From NCBI GenBank assembly GCA_029204225.1, contig CM055096.1:42810901-42874900 (forward strand): a stretch of 64,000 nt of DNA, given 5' to 3'. Position 1 is the first letter of the stretch. Every line of letters begins with the position of its first letter. The notes beneath the pieces were generated by a model that did no database searches, was not told where the DNA came from, and saw only the letters and a list, made by a program, of their open reading frames with translations. The translations under genes and the position numbers were made by a program. Shown here piece by piece: positions 23,476-35,808 of this stretch. The DNA is from Diphasiastrum complanatum. Its lineage: Eukaryota > Streptophyta > Lycopodiopsida > Lycopodiales > Lycopodiaceae.

Positions 23476-23678
23476 GGTACAGCCACGCCGACACATTTTC
23501 AACCGACACCTTCCCACCTGGCCAAGAAATGGTGGAAATTTTTTAGATTTCAAATTCCGTGGTTGTGCATACGTGGCAAACATTAAATCCCTAGAAATTC
23601 AATTCCCTGGAAATTTGCCATGCCGTGGCAAATTTCCAGGATTTAGATTTTGTAAAATTCCAGTGGCGTGGCTGTACC
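23476..23678. repeat. Foldback (inverted-repeat) sequence, MITE-like
   Basis: Outer 14-bp arms GGTACAGCCACGCC at 23476-23489 match the reverse complement at 23665-23678 exactly. Inside, a perfect hairpin has 15-bp arms (CCTGGAAATTTGCCA at 23606-23620 and its complement at 23626-23640) around a 5-bp loop. The 203-bp block has GTGGCAA words on both strands. It could be a small foldback or MITE element; no target duplication was found. Confidence 0.6.
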
Positions 23679-23767
23679 TCCCGAGGATGTATCACGCGGA
23701 GTTTTTTGCTCAAAAAGAAAAGTGCATGAAATGAGATTTGTGTTTCTCAATGCGTCAATTATATTGC

Positions 23768-24105
23768 ATTGAGAGACAGAGAGTAACAAGATTTCACATA
23801 GTTCCTCTTGACAAGTCAAGACCAAACCCTTTGAACCCTTCAATTTATAGCATAACAGGTAAAAACAATGTTGTGTAATGTTTAACAGTACAGAGTACCA
23901 TAAAGCAAAGCAAGTTTTAAGACACCCAGCTGTTACCTGCCACCATCCCACACAACAAAACCGCACAAGTTAGTTACGTGAGGAAGATATGTGTCATAGT
24001 TGAGCATCAGTTGTCATCCATGTCCGTACCAAGATTCGCTACTTTATCACCTTGATTGCAATTATAAAAAGTACGTCCAATCTTTCCAATCATGCATTTT
24101 ATAAC
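23768..24105. repeat. Dispersed repeat, copy 1
   Basis: Aligns by eye, in the same orientation, with 35407-35745. Shared words in order: TCCTCTTG, CAAG.CCAAACC, CAAGTTTTAAGACA or CAAATTTCAAGACA, ACCTGCCACCATCCCA, CACAAGTTAG, GTGAGGAAGA, TCATCCATGTCC or TTATCCATGTCC, and GTCCAATCTT. Copy 2 lies just upstream of the Penelope-like reverse transcriptase, so this may be a stranded copy of that element's 5' region. Confidence 0.7.
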
Positions 24106-26286
<2,181 letters not shown>

Positions 26287-26640
26287 CTAGAGGTTTAGAA
26301 TACGTTTCTTATTAATACACAGTACACTGATTTTATAGGAATTATACACTGGTCTATTGGAAGCCAAGTGTATGTATTGCAAAAGCTGAAAGGGCAAATC
26401 TCTTCTTTTGTCATATTTAGAAAGAAGTACCTCACCATTTATCGGATCAAAAGAGATGGCAATGTTTAAAAATTTTACCATGTTATTGGCCATGTTGCTT
26501 TTATCTATATCGAGATATTCCAATGAGTAAATCTAGAAAGGGCTGTCCGGTATCCTATTGTCGATAAGGGGATTGTTGATAGAGCATATATCATCAATAT
26601 ATCTGAAAGAGAATTTGAAATCATTCATAAATTTCATGTG
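26287..26640 (-). pseudogene. Penelope-like RT: motif C and C-terminal module
   Basis: Minus 26640-26570 reads KFMNDFKFSFRYIDDICSIN with the catalytic YIDD box; after a stop, 26523-26287 reads EYLDIDKSN, KFLNIAISF, GEVLLSKYDKRRDLPFQLL and YIHLASNRPVYNSYKISVL. The FLDI...YDKRD...SN-P pattern follows the DD box in Penelope-like RTs. Confidence 0.65.
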
Positions 26641-27482
26641 TCACAATTTCGCAACCTTTTGATAAACTGCATTTCGAAGTAAGAGAGATACCAGTTACAC
26701 CATAAAGGAAAGCACGAGAATCCCATAGGGATCTCCCCGATTTGTCTCCATGTGTGATTACCAAGTCTGATAACGCAATTATCTATCAACGGAGAATTCC
26801 ATGCACATATTGTATCCATGTCAATAGCATTTCATTCATCAAAAAAAAATTTGTTCTAGGGCCATTGGAAATCCTTGTCTTTTGATATCCATTTATAGTG
26901 AAGGGTTTCTCCCTTTGTAAATTTGAAGGCAAATAGGATTAGTTTCATTAGAACCGTCTTCAGCCCATCTGGCTCATTCAGGGATATATTTTCGTAACAG
27001 TTGGAAATGTCCATGGCTTCCATACAGTAATTCTTCTTTGGTATATTTAGATAGAAGTCAACAGATGATTCACACTGCAAAAGTAAAGTTGTATCCCCAT
27101 TTAGGTAGCTCTTGTATGTTTTCGCCTTAAGGCTTGCACCTTCCATAATGAAAGGATGCAGCATACCAAGAACCCCTGTCAGGAATTTAGCAAGTCCAAA
27201 AAAATAGCACTCATGGGCATTTGTGATCCATCTGAAAGAGTTCTTATGAGCTTTAAAAGTGCATAAGAGGTAGAGAAGTTCTTTTGAATATATGAAGTCT
27301 TCAGATATTCTATTTTCCATGTCCTTGATATGTTCTAAAGAGTGATGGACAAAATTATTTGATCTATTAGGAAAGGGTTCAAAATCTTGACTATCAAGCC
27401 TCTTAATTGCAAGCGTTTTGACAAGATTCATACAAATGAAGCATGGATTATGTTGCACTTTGTCAATGCCATTGACGTACAA
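26634..27482 (-). pseudogene. Penelope-like RT: fingers and palm, motifs A and B
   Basis: 27482-26856 includes KAHKNSFRWITNAHECYF (the K.HK.P.k.RWI.NA signature) and CMEAMDISNCYENISL (motif A with catalytic Asp), then WISKDKDFQWP. After two stops around a poly-T/A slip (26835-26850), 26819-26634 has AWNSPLIDNCVIRLGNHTWR, QIGEIPMGFSCFPLWCNWYL (motif B) and SYFEMQFIKRL. A one-base frame break precedes motif C. Confidence 0.7.
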
Positions 27483-27567
27483 ATGTTTGATTAACCATTG
27501 TCGTTCGTTATTGGCATTTATCTCTTTCTCAAACTAATAGTATTCCCTTGAATCCATTTTTTTCTTT

Positions 27568-28134
27568 TTAATAAGTCAATAGCGGCAAATCGACATATTT
27601 GGCATGCTTCAAAATTGTATCATCATTCATCATTGCACATTCAGGTAAAAGCTTCATAAGTTTAATCCAACCATCATAAAGTTCGTTAGCCACATTGTAA
27701 ATGAGCGCATGTTGCAACATAATATGACTAAGTCCTTTTTCTAATGATTTTTTGAGGTACATACTTCTAATTATATTGCAGTCCGCTGTAAGTACATGAT
27801 CAAATTTATCCGAAATGAACTTTTTGAAACATTTTAGAGAAGCACAAGAACATGAAGGCAGACTTTCAATTTCAAAATTGCAGAAAACATCAAATGAAAA
27901 ATACCATTCACTCTTGATTTTCGGCATGTAAGACCAAGCAAACACAATATCATGGAAGGACTCATGTATAAGGCCAAAGATCTGTAATAAGACGCGAGTG
28001 TAAAAGTGTCCCACATGAATTGTCTCAAACATTCTATTGCAGTAGAGTAAATGTAAAAAGATCTTTGCCTTGTCCTTGTGCGTGCTGAGTAGTAGTCGAT
28101 CAACCGCATTTCTAGTAAGAGTTCTTCTATCCAA
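27568..28134 (-). pseudogene. Penelope-like element: region upstream of RT with CxC and HVLTADCNII motifs
   Basis: Translation contains RTLTRNAVDRLLLSTH, KIFLHLLYCNRMFETIHVGHF, SCSCASLKCFKKFISDKFDH, VLTADCNIIRSMYLKKSLEK and GLSHIMLQHA. The Cys-x-Cys followed by HV.T.D..II and a basic leucine stretch is a pattern I associate with the N-terminal part of this RT family; function unknown, possibly nucleic-acid binding. Confidence 0.55.
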
Positions 28135-28232
28135 AACCTCGTCCTCCTGCCAGCCAGTTAATCCTTGTAGAAATTCAGTTTTTTAACCGGTAAATCTTCT
28201 TTTGCAGCATTACCTTGCCCCTCCTTACCTTT

Positions 28233-28469
28233 CTAACCTGTAAACATCTTTTTGTTTCCCGTATTATGTCTAGACACCACTAAACTCGGATTGTTTAGGT
28301 TGAAAGAACCGGGCCTTTTATTAGAATTTTGAAAGAATTTATCTTGGAGAGTGGAGAAACTTGGTCTTTTGAGTAGGCGTTCAATTTCCCTGATGTTTTC
28401 TGCATCACCAAGGTTAGCAAGTAGTTTGGCAGAGGGGTTTGCGACCAACTCTATAGGTGCATCAATCAT
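28233..28469 (-). pseudogene. Penelope-like element: N-terminal linker fragment
   Basis: MIDAPIELVANPSAKLL, DAENIREIERLLKRPSF and KRPGSFNLNNPSLVV, without a known domain. It lies in the right place and strand between the split N-terminal domain and the CxC module, with stops on both sides. Confidence 0.4.
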
Positions 28470-28832
28470 GTGTGTATAAAGAAGAAAGTGAGGTGTGACT
28501 TGACCACGTCTCTAGCAGGCTTGTGGAGCCAAAGGAAGAATGCATTCAACTGATTTTGCATGGATGCACTAGGGGAAAACTTACTCAGATTGTTCATTAT
28601 GAACCAGACACCATGATCAAACCAAACAGTAGAAGAGTTATTCTTGCACTTGTCACTACACCTACATTTGAAAAAGGGTCTCTTCCAATTCCAAATTTTG
28701 CCCTGGAGCATATTCATTCTACTGAAACCGGTGTCAAAGTGTCCATGAACTCGAGTCTAGGTTTGCTCAGAAGGGCAACGAGAGGGTTCGAAAAGGCTCA
28801 TGCAAATGATATTGTCAAAGGCGACAAGTATC

Positions 28833-29072
28833 TCAAGTGGTATTCTTATTCAGATCTGCAAGTAAAATCCAAAGCTCAATGGGCAAGGGAGCAAGAAAGT
28901 TTACAATGGGTAGGCTCCAAAGTTTGAAAGTAGTACATGCAGATTTGAACTCAATAGTACAGCTAGGGACCATGGGAATTTGACATCTCTTGGCTTGGCA
29001 GAACTTGAAGGTAGATTGGTCTCCAACGTCACAGATATCTTGCGAAAAGATTTCAAGTTGTGAAGCACTATC
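28833..29072 (-). pseudogene. Penelope-like element ORF, part downstream of the copia insertion
   Basis: Reads DSASQLEIFSQDICDVGDQS, FKFCQAKRCQIPMVPSC and IEFKSACTTFKLW. It continues, in the same frame across the target duplication, the segment that ends LDELDED at 34851. The segment has no recognised domain. Confidence 0.5.
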
Positions 29073-29325
29073 AGTTAAGAAAACACAGTTTAAACACCTG
29101 ACCGGATCAATCACCACAACACAACGTCAAGTGCAACAAGACAAGACAATAGAATTGCTCTCAACAAACTGTATATTCAACTAATAAGTAAGTACAAAGA
29201 TCAGTTGCTTAAAAGCACTCATAGGGCTCATAAAAAAAAGATGGCCCGATAACTCTAGAACTAAGCACACGTGGTGTCGTCGAAATAGGAAAGCACTGTA
29301 TAAGTCGATCATTGCTATATTAACT
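29073..29325 (-). repeat. 3' LTR of copia C
   Basis: 253 bp beginning AGTTAAGA and ending TATTAACT, so the termini are AGTTAA...TTAACT instead of TG...CA. Matches 34600-34850 along its whole length. Confidence 0.93.
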
Positions 29326-29336
29326 CTCCCCCTCAA
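29326..29336 (-). other. Polypurine tract of copia C
   Basis: Minus strand TTGAGGGGGAG immediately before the 3' LTR, the site where plus-strand DNA synthesis starts. Confidence 0.85.
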
Positions 29337-29416
29337 TGATCAACGTCTCTCTTTATTTTAGAGTTTACTCTATTCATGGAACATACCTCCATGATAGTAT
29401 TACAAGTAAAGGCCTT

Positions 29417-30379
29417 TTACATAACCAGATCTAAGCCAAGTTTGGCTCTAAAAGTCTCAAACTTTTTTTTACTTAAAGCTTTCGTAAATATATCAGCAAT
29501 TTGTAATAACGTAGAACAATGTACAATACTTATATCTTCAGATTGTAACTTCTCACGCACAAAGTGATATTTTACCCCAATATGTTTTGTCCTTGCGTGA
29601 AAGATAGGATTCTTAGCCAATTGTATTCCACTTTGACTGTCATAGAAAATAACAGTAGGATTTACCTGCTTCATGCCAATCTCACGTAATAACTTACGTA
29701 GCCAAGCAGCTTCCTGGGTAGCAGAACTCAACGTTTTATATTCAGCTTCTGTAGAAGAAAGAGAAATAGTATCTTGCTTCTTGCTAGACCATGAAAAAAA
29801 ACCACTACCAAAATTGATGGCATAACCTGTTGTTGACTTTCTATCCTCTATACTTCTTGCCCAATCAGCATCAACATAACCCTGCAACTTAGGTAAAACA
29901 CTCTGTCTTTTGTAGATTAGGCCAAGGTTAGGTGTATCTTTCACATATCTCAAAATCCTTTTTGCAGCTTTCCAATGGTCCATAGTGGGTGATGACATGA
30001 ATTGGCTAATCAAACTTATAGCATAGCAGATATCAGGATGTGTAGTCATAAGATATATCAAACTCCCAACTAGCTGACGAAATAGAGTACCGTCAACATG
30101 TGCACTATCATCAATACGAGATAATTTCTTACCAGCTTTGCAACGGGTGATGGAAGGTTTGCACTCTATCATGTGAAATCTCTCCAATATCTCGCCCACA
30201 TACTTGTTTTGACATAACCTGATATCACTGCCAGTTTGCCATACTTCGACACCCAAGCAATAGTGGATAAGATCTAAATCTGTCATCTCAAACTGCTTGC
30301 ATAATTTGGCTTTGATAGAACGAGTGAGGTTCTCATCATTGCCCGTGATAATGATATCATCAACGTAAAGTACAATCAA
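29417..30379 (-). pseudogene. copia C RT C terminus (YVDD) and RNase H
   Basis: An uninterrupted 320-codon frame: MIVLYVDDIIITGND (catalytic DD), LGVEVWQTGSDIRLCQNKYV, LVGSLIYLMTTHPDICYAIS, HWKAAKRILRYVKDTPNLGL, then RNase H GYVDADWARSIEDRKSTTGY, SWSSKKQDTISLSSTEAEYK (Asp and Glu sites), FYDSQSGIQLAKNPIFHARTK, ending TKALSKKKFETFRAKLGL. Individually intact, but cut off from a start by upstream frameshifts. Confidence 0.92.
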
Positions 30380-30432
30380 GGCAATGATGTCATCATTTAT
30401 AAGAACATAAAGGTTTGGATCTGAATTTGTTC

Positions 30433-31724
30433 TTACAAACCCATGAGAAAGAAAGTACTTGTCAATGCGTCCATACCATGCGCATGGCGCTTGCTTAAGG
30501 CCATAAAGTGCTTTGTGTAGTTTAATACCTTCTGTTCTTGCCCTTTTGCGATAAATCCCTGCGGTTGGACCATGTAAACTTCTTCCTCTAAGTCACCATT
30601 CAAAAATGTGGACTTCACATCCATTTGATGGATTTTCCACCAAAATGAGATGCTAAGTCAGTGATAAGGCATAGCGTTGTCCACTTAGCCACTGGAGCAA
30701 ATGTCTCTTCACAGTCAATTCCTTTGCTTTGCTCATAACCCTTCACTACTAGGCATCCTTTATGCTTTGCTATCGTGCCATCCGCATGAAACTTTGTTCT
30801 AAACACCCATTTGTTGTCAATGGGTTTCTTTCCAAGTGGTAGATCAACCAACTCCCATGTATCATGCTTGTGGATAGATTCTATTTCATCTTCCATTGCC
30901 CTTTGCCATTTTTTGTAATCTTTTGCCTCATCAAAGGTTGATGGTTCTCGACACTTCAAAATGTCACTCATTAGGGCATAGTTCACATGACAACAATCGG
31001 GAGACTTCCTTTCCCATGTTGATCTTCTCACTTCTCCTTGTGTGCTAGATCTTGGTTGATTTAGCTTTGCATCCTTCATGATCTTTTCATACCATTTTGG
31101 TATCTTAGATTCAGGTGATACACTACGTGGAGAGTATGTATCCCAAGGAGTGTCTAAGTAATGTCTCTTACTTCCAACCGGTTTCTCCTTTATTGCTCCT
31201 ATTGGCAAGTACCTCCCCCTAGGCTCTTGAATAGGTGGTGTCCTTTCATACTCGCCCTCTCGACTCTCATCTTCACGTGCATCATCTTGTGGAGCATCTT
31301 CTTCATCTTCTTCCTCCAAAATTGTGAGAAGTCTTTTGATGCTTTCACCACTTGCATGGTCTTCATCTTCATACCTATGCGTTTCATCAAAGATCACATC
31401 TTTGCTAATGTGAATCTTGTTCATTACAGGATCAAAACACCTGTATGCCTTCGTCCTCTCATCATAACTGACGAAGATACACTTGATTGCTTTGGCATCA
31501 AGTTTCTTTCGCTCCTCCTTTGGCAGATGTACATAGGCCTTACATCCAATGACACGAAACTTGTCAATTTTTGGTTTTATTCCTGTAAATGCTTCTTTGG
31601 GAGTCACATTTGGAACTGCAACTATAGGGCTCCTATTTTGCAAGAACGTTGCCGCACTGCATGCTTCCAACCAAAGTGAATCAGTCAAGCCCATTTGCTT
31701 CATCATGGAGCATGCACTCTCCAT
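30433..31724 (-). pseudogene. copia C integrase C terminus and RT N terminus
   Basis: 31724-30615: CSAATFLQNRSPI, TPKEAFTGIKPKIDKFRVIG, CKAYVHLPKEERKKLDAKA, an acidic linker (EEEDEEDAPQDD), KEKPVGSKRHYLDTPWD, MEDEIESIHKHDTWELVDLP, KWVFRTKFHADGTIAKHK and ETFAPVAKW (RT start). A frameshift near 30620 leads to MDVKSTFLNGDLEEEVYMVQ (RT motif A), and another near 30525 garbles the CKLHKALYGLKQ stretch. Confidence 0.88.
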
Positions 31725-32477
31725 AATAGTCCTGTTTTTCCTTTCAACTACACCATTACTCTGCGGCGTGTGTGACTATGTGAATTGTCTTTTGATGCCA
31801 TGTTCTTTGCAAAAGTCCTCAAAATCATAAGATTTGTATTCGCCCCCTCTATCAGATCTTAGCACTTTGATGCGTGCATCCAGTTGGTTCTCTACCAAAA
31901 TCTTGAACTCCTTGAAGTGAGCAAAAGCGTCAGATTTCTTCTTCAAGAAATAAATCCATGTCCTCCTAGAGTAATCATCTATGAAAGTCATAAAATAATA
32001 TGCTTTCCCCAATGACATGGTCTTCATTGGGCCGCACAGATCGTTGTGAACGAGTTCCAGCAGTTTCTTAGCTCTTGCAGCTCCACCTTTCTTGAATGTC
32101 TCCCTGTGATGCTTTCCCATGACACATCTTTCACATATTGCATGATGATCATCCTGCAATGCCGGTAACCCTAGTACCATCTTTAGCTTCGCCATCAATC
32201 TCAAGCTCCCATAGTTCAAATGACCAAGTCTTCTGTGCCACAACTCAGATTGAGATGCTGTTGAGATAGCCAAACCATATTCTCCTGGTTTTGCAGCATC
32301 CAGTTTATAAAGACCACAGTTACTATCTCTATAACCCTTCGCCACCACTTTATAGTTGTGGTTCATATCCCTCATAAGGCATCCATCCTTGACAAATTCA
32401 ACCTTAAGATGTTGATTTGCCATTACACCAACATAAAGCAAACTCTTTTTGATGTGGCACCTGAATCTATGAACCAT
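31725..32477 (-). pseudogene. copia C protease end, GAG-pre-integrase and integrase
   Basis: Near 32470 [11 protein letters not shown] is the retropepsin active site, followed directly by [15 protein letters not shown], so the middle of the protease is deleted. Integrase has [36 protein letters not shown] (Asp), [30 protein letters not shown] (Asp); after a TAG at KRQFT-stop come SHTPQSNGVVERKNRT with the Glu. Confidence 0.88.
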
Positions 32478-32589
32478 CTGGCACCATCATCAACTTGGGA
32501 TGCCAATGTCGATGAGAAGACACTTGTCTCGTCATCTTCTCCATCATCTTCGGCAATGTTTTCTTGTTGAGTCACTTTTCCCACCTTTA

Positions 32590-33372
32590 TGTCCGCTTTC
32601 TTCTTGTAACATTCGCATGCCTAATGACCCGGTTTGTGGCAATAGTAACATTTGCCTTTCTTCTTCTTTTTTCCTTTTGATGACGACTATCCCTCGTCAT
32701 CTTCATCCTTGAATTTTTTGGGAACCCTTTTCCATCCTTTCTGCTTGCCTTTAGCAAGCAAGGCTTGATCCTCCTGTGGGGTTTGCCTTGACTTCACCAC
32801 TTCGCAATGCTGCTCTTCCTACAACATGATTCCGTGGAAGTCTTCAAAAGTAGACAATCTCTCCCTCGAAGCAATGCTGGTCACAAACATCTGTAGCCCT
32901 TCTGAGACACCGCTCATTGTGGTATGTACCAATTCAACATCCCTGATTGGTTCTCCAATCGCCACAAGTTGATCTCTCAGCTCCTTTATCCTTGTGAAGA
33001 AAGATCCTACTGATTCACTTTCTTCCATCCTTACTGTGTTCAATCTTGACTTCAAGAACATGGCCCGAGCTGGATTGCAAGTTTGAAATTGCATTCTAAG
33101 AGCTTCCCAAGCTCCCCTAGCCGTCGCGGCATCACTTATATGAGTGATTACATGGTCTTTCGCTGAAAGATTGATTAAGGACAATGCTCTATGCACCTTT
33201 TTATCAAAGGCCCTCATATCACTTGGAGTGGTATTTGGTCAGATTTCAATACCTGCCACAATCTCCCATAACTCTTTCTCCATCAAAATGCTCTTCATTT
33301 CCAGATGTTGTAGTTAGAAGCCCCATCAAGTTTGCTTGCATCGCCCAAAATTGCCTCATTGATGTTTGCCAT
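32590..33372 (-). pseudogene. copia C gag with zinc knuckle, broken
   Basis: ATG at 33372 starts MANINEAILGDASKLDGASN and YNIW, then a one-base loss shifts the frame and a TGA follows GIEI. From 33217 the frame reads KVHRALSLINLSAKDHVITH, ARGAWEALRMQFQ, RAMFLKSRLNTVRMEES and TSIASRERLSTFEDF. Near 32640 the CCHC knuckle reads CYYCHKPGH-stop-ACECYKK, Trp TGG changed to TAG. Confidence 0.85.
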
Positions 33373-34586
33373 CTCCAAAGTACTTGAAACTCCACCTGTA
33401 GGCTATAAAACATATGTCGAAGCCAATCGTGATATCAAAAATCACAAATAACGACCTGCAATTTTTGGCTTACTAGGCCACCCGCCGCTCTTTCGCCAAA
33501 TTGAAAGCCAAACTGGCGTCGCTTTCCGAAATGCTTCTCGTCACCAACTACCACCTACCTGCCCAGTGGAATGGTGAATCACTTCTAGTGTGCTTCAAAC
33601 ACTTTCTCTGTGGCAATCACTCTGTTTTGGTGTACCGTACTTGCAGGTACAGTCAGGGTGCCCTTCGTTTGGAGGCTATAGCCTTTCGTTTGGCCATAAT
33701 AGGCTAAAGGAGGTGAAAATAAGGGCAATTTAGGTTTTTGAACTGTTTCCTCAGTGTGAAGAAACTTCACCCTTCAAAAACTTGGGACCCAACAATTTTT
33801 TCAGATTGAAGATTTTTAATGAAGTTGCAATGCACTTTGCACTTCAGACCCCTTAAAGCTTTTCACATGCATCCCAACGGTGGCCCTTGATCCTGTGGCC
33901 TATATTCCTCCATTTTCCATCATAGATCTTCAATAGACATGATCCGATGGTCGAAGTTCCTTCAACATGCTAAAATGGATTGCTTGCAAGCGCTAGACCC
34001 CTCCAAACGCTATGGTAGTTGCGCGACTGAGCGCGCGCGAGGTTTGTCTACCTCCTTCGCTCTCCAAGCTCCCTTGGCTATGGCTTCCTCACGGGCTTTC
34101 TGGCTGCTAATCGCGATCCAGCTCTCTATCTGATCCACGGCCTCTTACAGGCTGATTCTCCTTACTAGGGCGCCCTTCCTCAACAACTTATAGCTCTGAA
34201 AAAGTCCATTTTGCATTTGGAAACCCTAGCAGCTTTGAAGAGAAGGATATATTGGGCTTTACTCAGGCTTTCCCTGAGCTTTCACTAGCAACTCCTATCT
34301 GGTTGAGGTCGCCCTACAGCAAGTAATGTTTTGCTCCAAACCGCTCTTCAAACGGTGTTCGATTGGATTCAAACCAATCACAAATGCCAAGCAACCCTTC
34401 AGAAGATTTTCAGCTTCACTTTTTGCTTGCCCTCTGATTCAGCTGACAATCCCTTGCCTCTGAATCTTCTTACAATTTTGAGCTATTCCACGAATCTCCA
34501 CAGACTCGGTTTTGTGCTTCCTAGCCAACAAACCGTCGTAAATTCACAGCTCTCTGCTCTTGATTGGTGATTCAAGCCACCAAGAG

Positions 34587-34599
34587 ACTCTGATACCAA
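34587..34599 (-). other. Primer binding site of copia C
   Basis: Minus strand TGGTATCAGAGTC with no spacer after the LTR; initiator tRNA-Met complement. Confidence 0.88.
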
Positions 34600-34850
34600 G
34601 TTAAGAAAACACAGTTTAAACACCCGACCAGATCAATCACCACAGCACAACGTCAAGTGCAACAAGACAAGACAACAAATTGCTCTCAACAAACTGTATA
34701 TTCAACTAATAAGTAAGTACAAAGATCAGTTGCTTAAAAGCACTCAAAGGTCTTTTAAAAAAAAGATGGCCTGATAACTCTAGAACTAAGCACACGTGGT
34801 GCCGTCGAAATAAGAAAGCACTGTATAAGTCGATCATTGTTATTTTAACT
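34600..34850 (-). repeat. 5' LTR of copia C
   Basis: 251 bp, AGTTAAGA...TTTTAACT. On the minus strand it is followed at once by TGGTATCAGAGTC. It would carry promoter and polyadenylation signals; no clear TATA was seen. Confidence 0.93.
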
Positions 34851-35224
34851 CTATCTTCATCCAACTCATCTAAAAAAACAAGAGGGCATGGAGAGAGAGG
34901 TATATTAGGAATGGTAGGCACTGGTTCGGCAAACAAGGAGTCATTTTCTTTTTTCAGGCAGGCAAAGACTTTCCTTATATTTTGATTAAAAAATCTCTCT
35001 TCCTCCTCATATTTATCAACAAGACTAGCAAGGTCAACAACAAAATTTTCCACAGTACCCAAAGGGTCAATACGGTTTTTGCCATAATCCATGTAGATTT
35101 TTACCCAGTGTAAGGTATCCAAGAGATCAATTATACAGAGCACTTTATCTTCTGGTCCAGCAACATTACAGGTAGCACGATCAATTTCAATAATAAAACT
35201 ATGCAACATCACAGCTCTTTTCAT
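34851..35224 (-). pseudogene. Penelope-like element ORF, N-terminal part upstream of the copia insertion
   Basis: Starts MKRAVMLHSFIIEIDRATCN and goes on with EDKVLCIIDLLDTLHWVKIY, GKNRIDPLGTVENFVVDLAS, KYEEEERFFNQNIRKVFACL and PLVFLDELDED, where the copia LTR interrupts. No known domain; acidic and helical in appearance. The open frame runs on into the LTR only by chance. Confidence 0.5.
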
Positions 35225-35406
35225 ACAACAGATCAGAGTTTGTATGAATCAATTAGGGGGAGGAAGGGGCTCCCGGAACCAAGATCAACAACATCCTAAA
35301 ACCAACTTGAGGACTAAACCATGAAAAAAAGCCTTCGTTAGCCTATGAATCCACGTAAGGTAAATGTTTGATACTATCTTGACCAAAGGATAGTCGGATT
35401 TACACT

Positions 35407-35745
35407 TCAAGGATGCACAAAGAGAGATTAACGTCATAGCTCCTCTTGCCAAAGCAAGACCAAACCTTTTAAAACCTTTATTCATAACCCAACAAGGTAA
35501 AACATAACTGAAAGCATGCAGTACTTCAAAGAAAGAATGCACCGTATAGCAAAACAAATTTCAAGACATCCAGCTAGTACCTGCCACCATCCCACCACAC
35601 AAAATCGCACAAGTTAGCACAGTGAGGAAGACAAGTGTCAACGCTGAATGTTAGTTGTTATCCATGTCCAAAATAAGTTTAGCAGCTTAACAAATTAAAA
35701 TATTTGATATTAAAATGTAGTCCAATCTTCTCTATGTATCACGTA
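35407..35745. repeat. Dispersed repeat, copy 2
   Basis: Counterpart of 23768-24105 (shared words listed there). It lies about 180 bp upstream of the first ATG of the Penelope-like ORF, which suggests that it belongs to the 5' region or terminal repeat of that element. Confidence 0.65.
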
Positions 35746-35808
35746 ATTATTAGTAATAGGCTTTCTCATATTATCACTATATCAGGGCATTCCACCATTG
35801 CCCATAAC

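Larger units (their letters stand above)
29073..34850 (-). mobile_element. Complete Ty1/copia element C (5778 bp), nested insertion
   Basis: LTRs at 29073-29325 and 34600-34850, target duplication CTATC at 29068-29072 and 34851-34855, PBS directly inside the right LTR and purine tract directly inside the left LTR, all fitting minus-strand orientation. Order: gag, zinc knuckle, protease, integrase, RT, RNase H. Disabling marks: frameshift and stop in gag, stop inside the zinc knuckle, deletion after the protease DSGAT, stop in integrase after KRQFT, and two frameshifts in RT. About 15 differences between the LTRs by eye suggest an insertion that is not recent. Confidence 0.93.
26287..35224 (-). 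mobile_element. Penelope-like/telomerase-related reverse transcriptase element, split by a copia insertion
   Basis: Minus-strand fragments in one order make up a ~3.2-kb coding region once the 5778-bp copia element at 29073-34850 and one target copy are left out: N-terminal domain (35224-34851 continuing 29072-28833), linker, a CxC plus HVLTADCNII module, RT fingers, motif A DISNCYENI, motif B IPMGFSCFPLWCN, motif C RYIDDIC, and a C-terminal FLNIAISF...YDKRRDLPF...YIHLASNRP module. The last module and the IPMG word are typical of Penelope-like and related RTs, not of LTR or LINE RTs. No GIY-YIG endonuclease was seen. Frame breaks and stops show the copy is dead. Confidence 0.65.

Noticed and set aside
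28523-28927. 134-codon plus-strand frame
   Set aside because: It lies opposite the Penelope-like element, has no domain, and the minus strand explains the region better.
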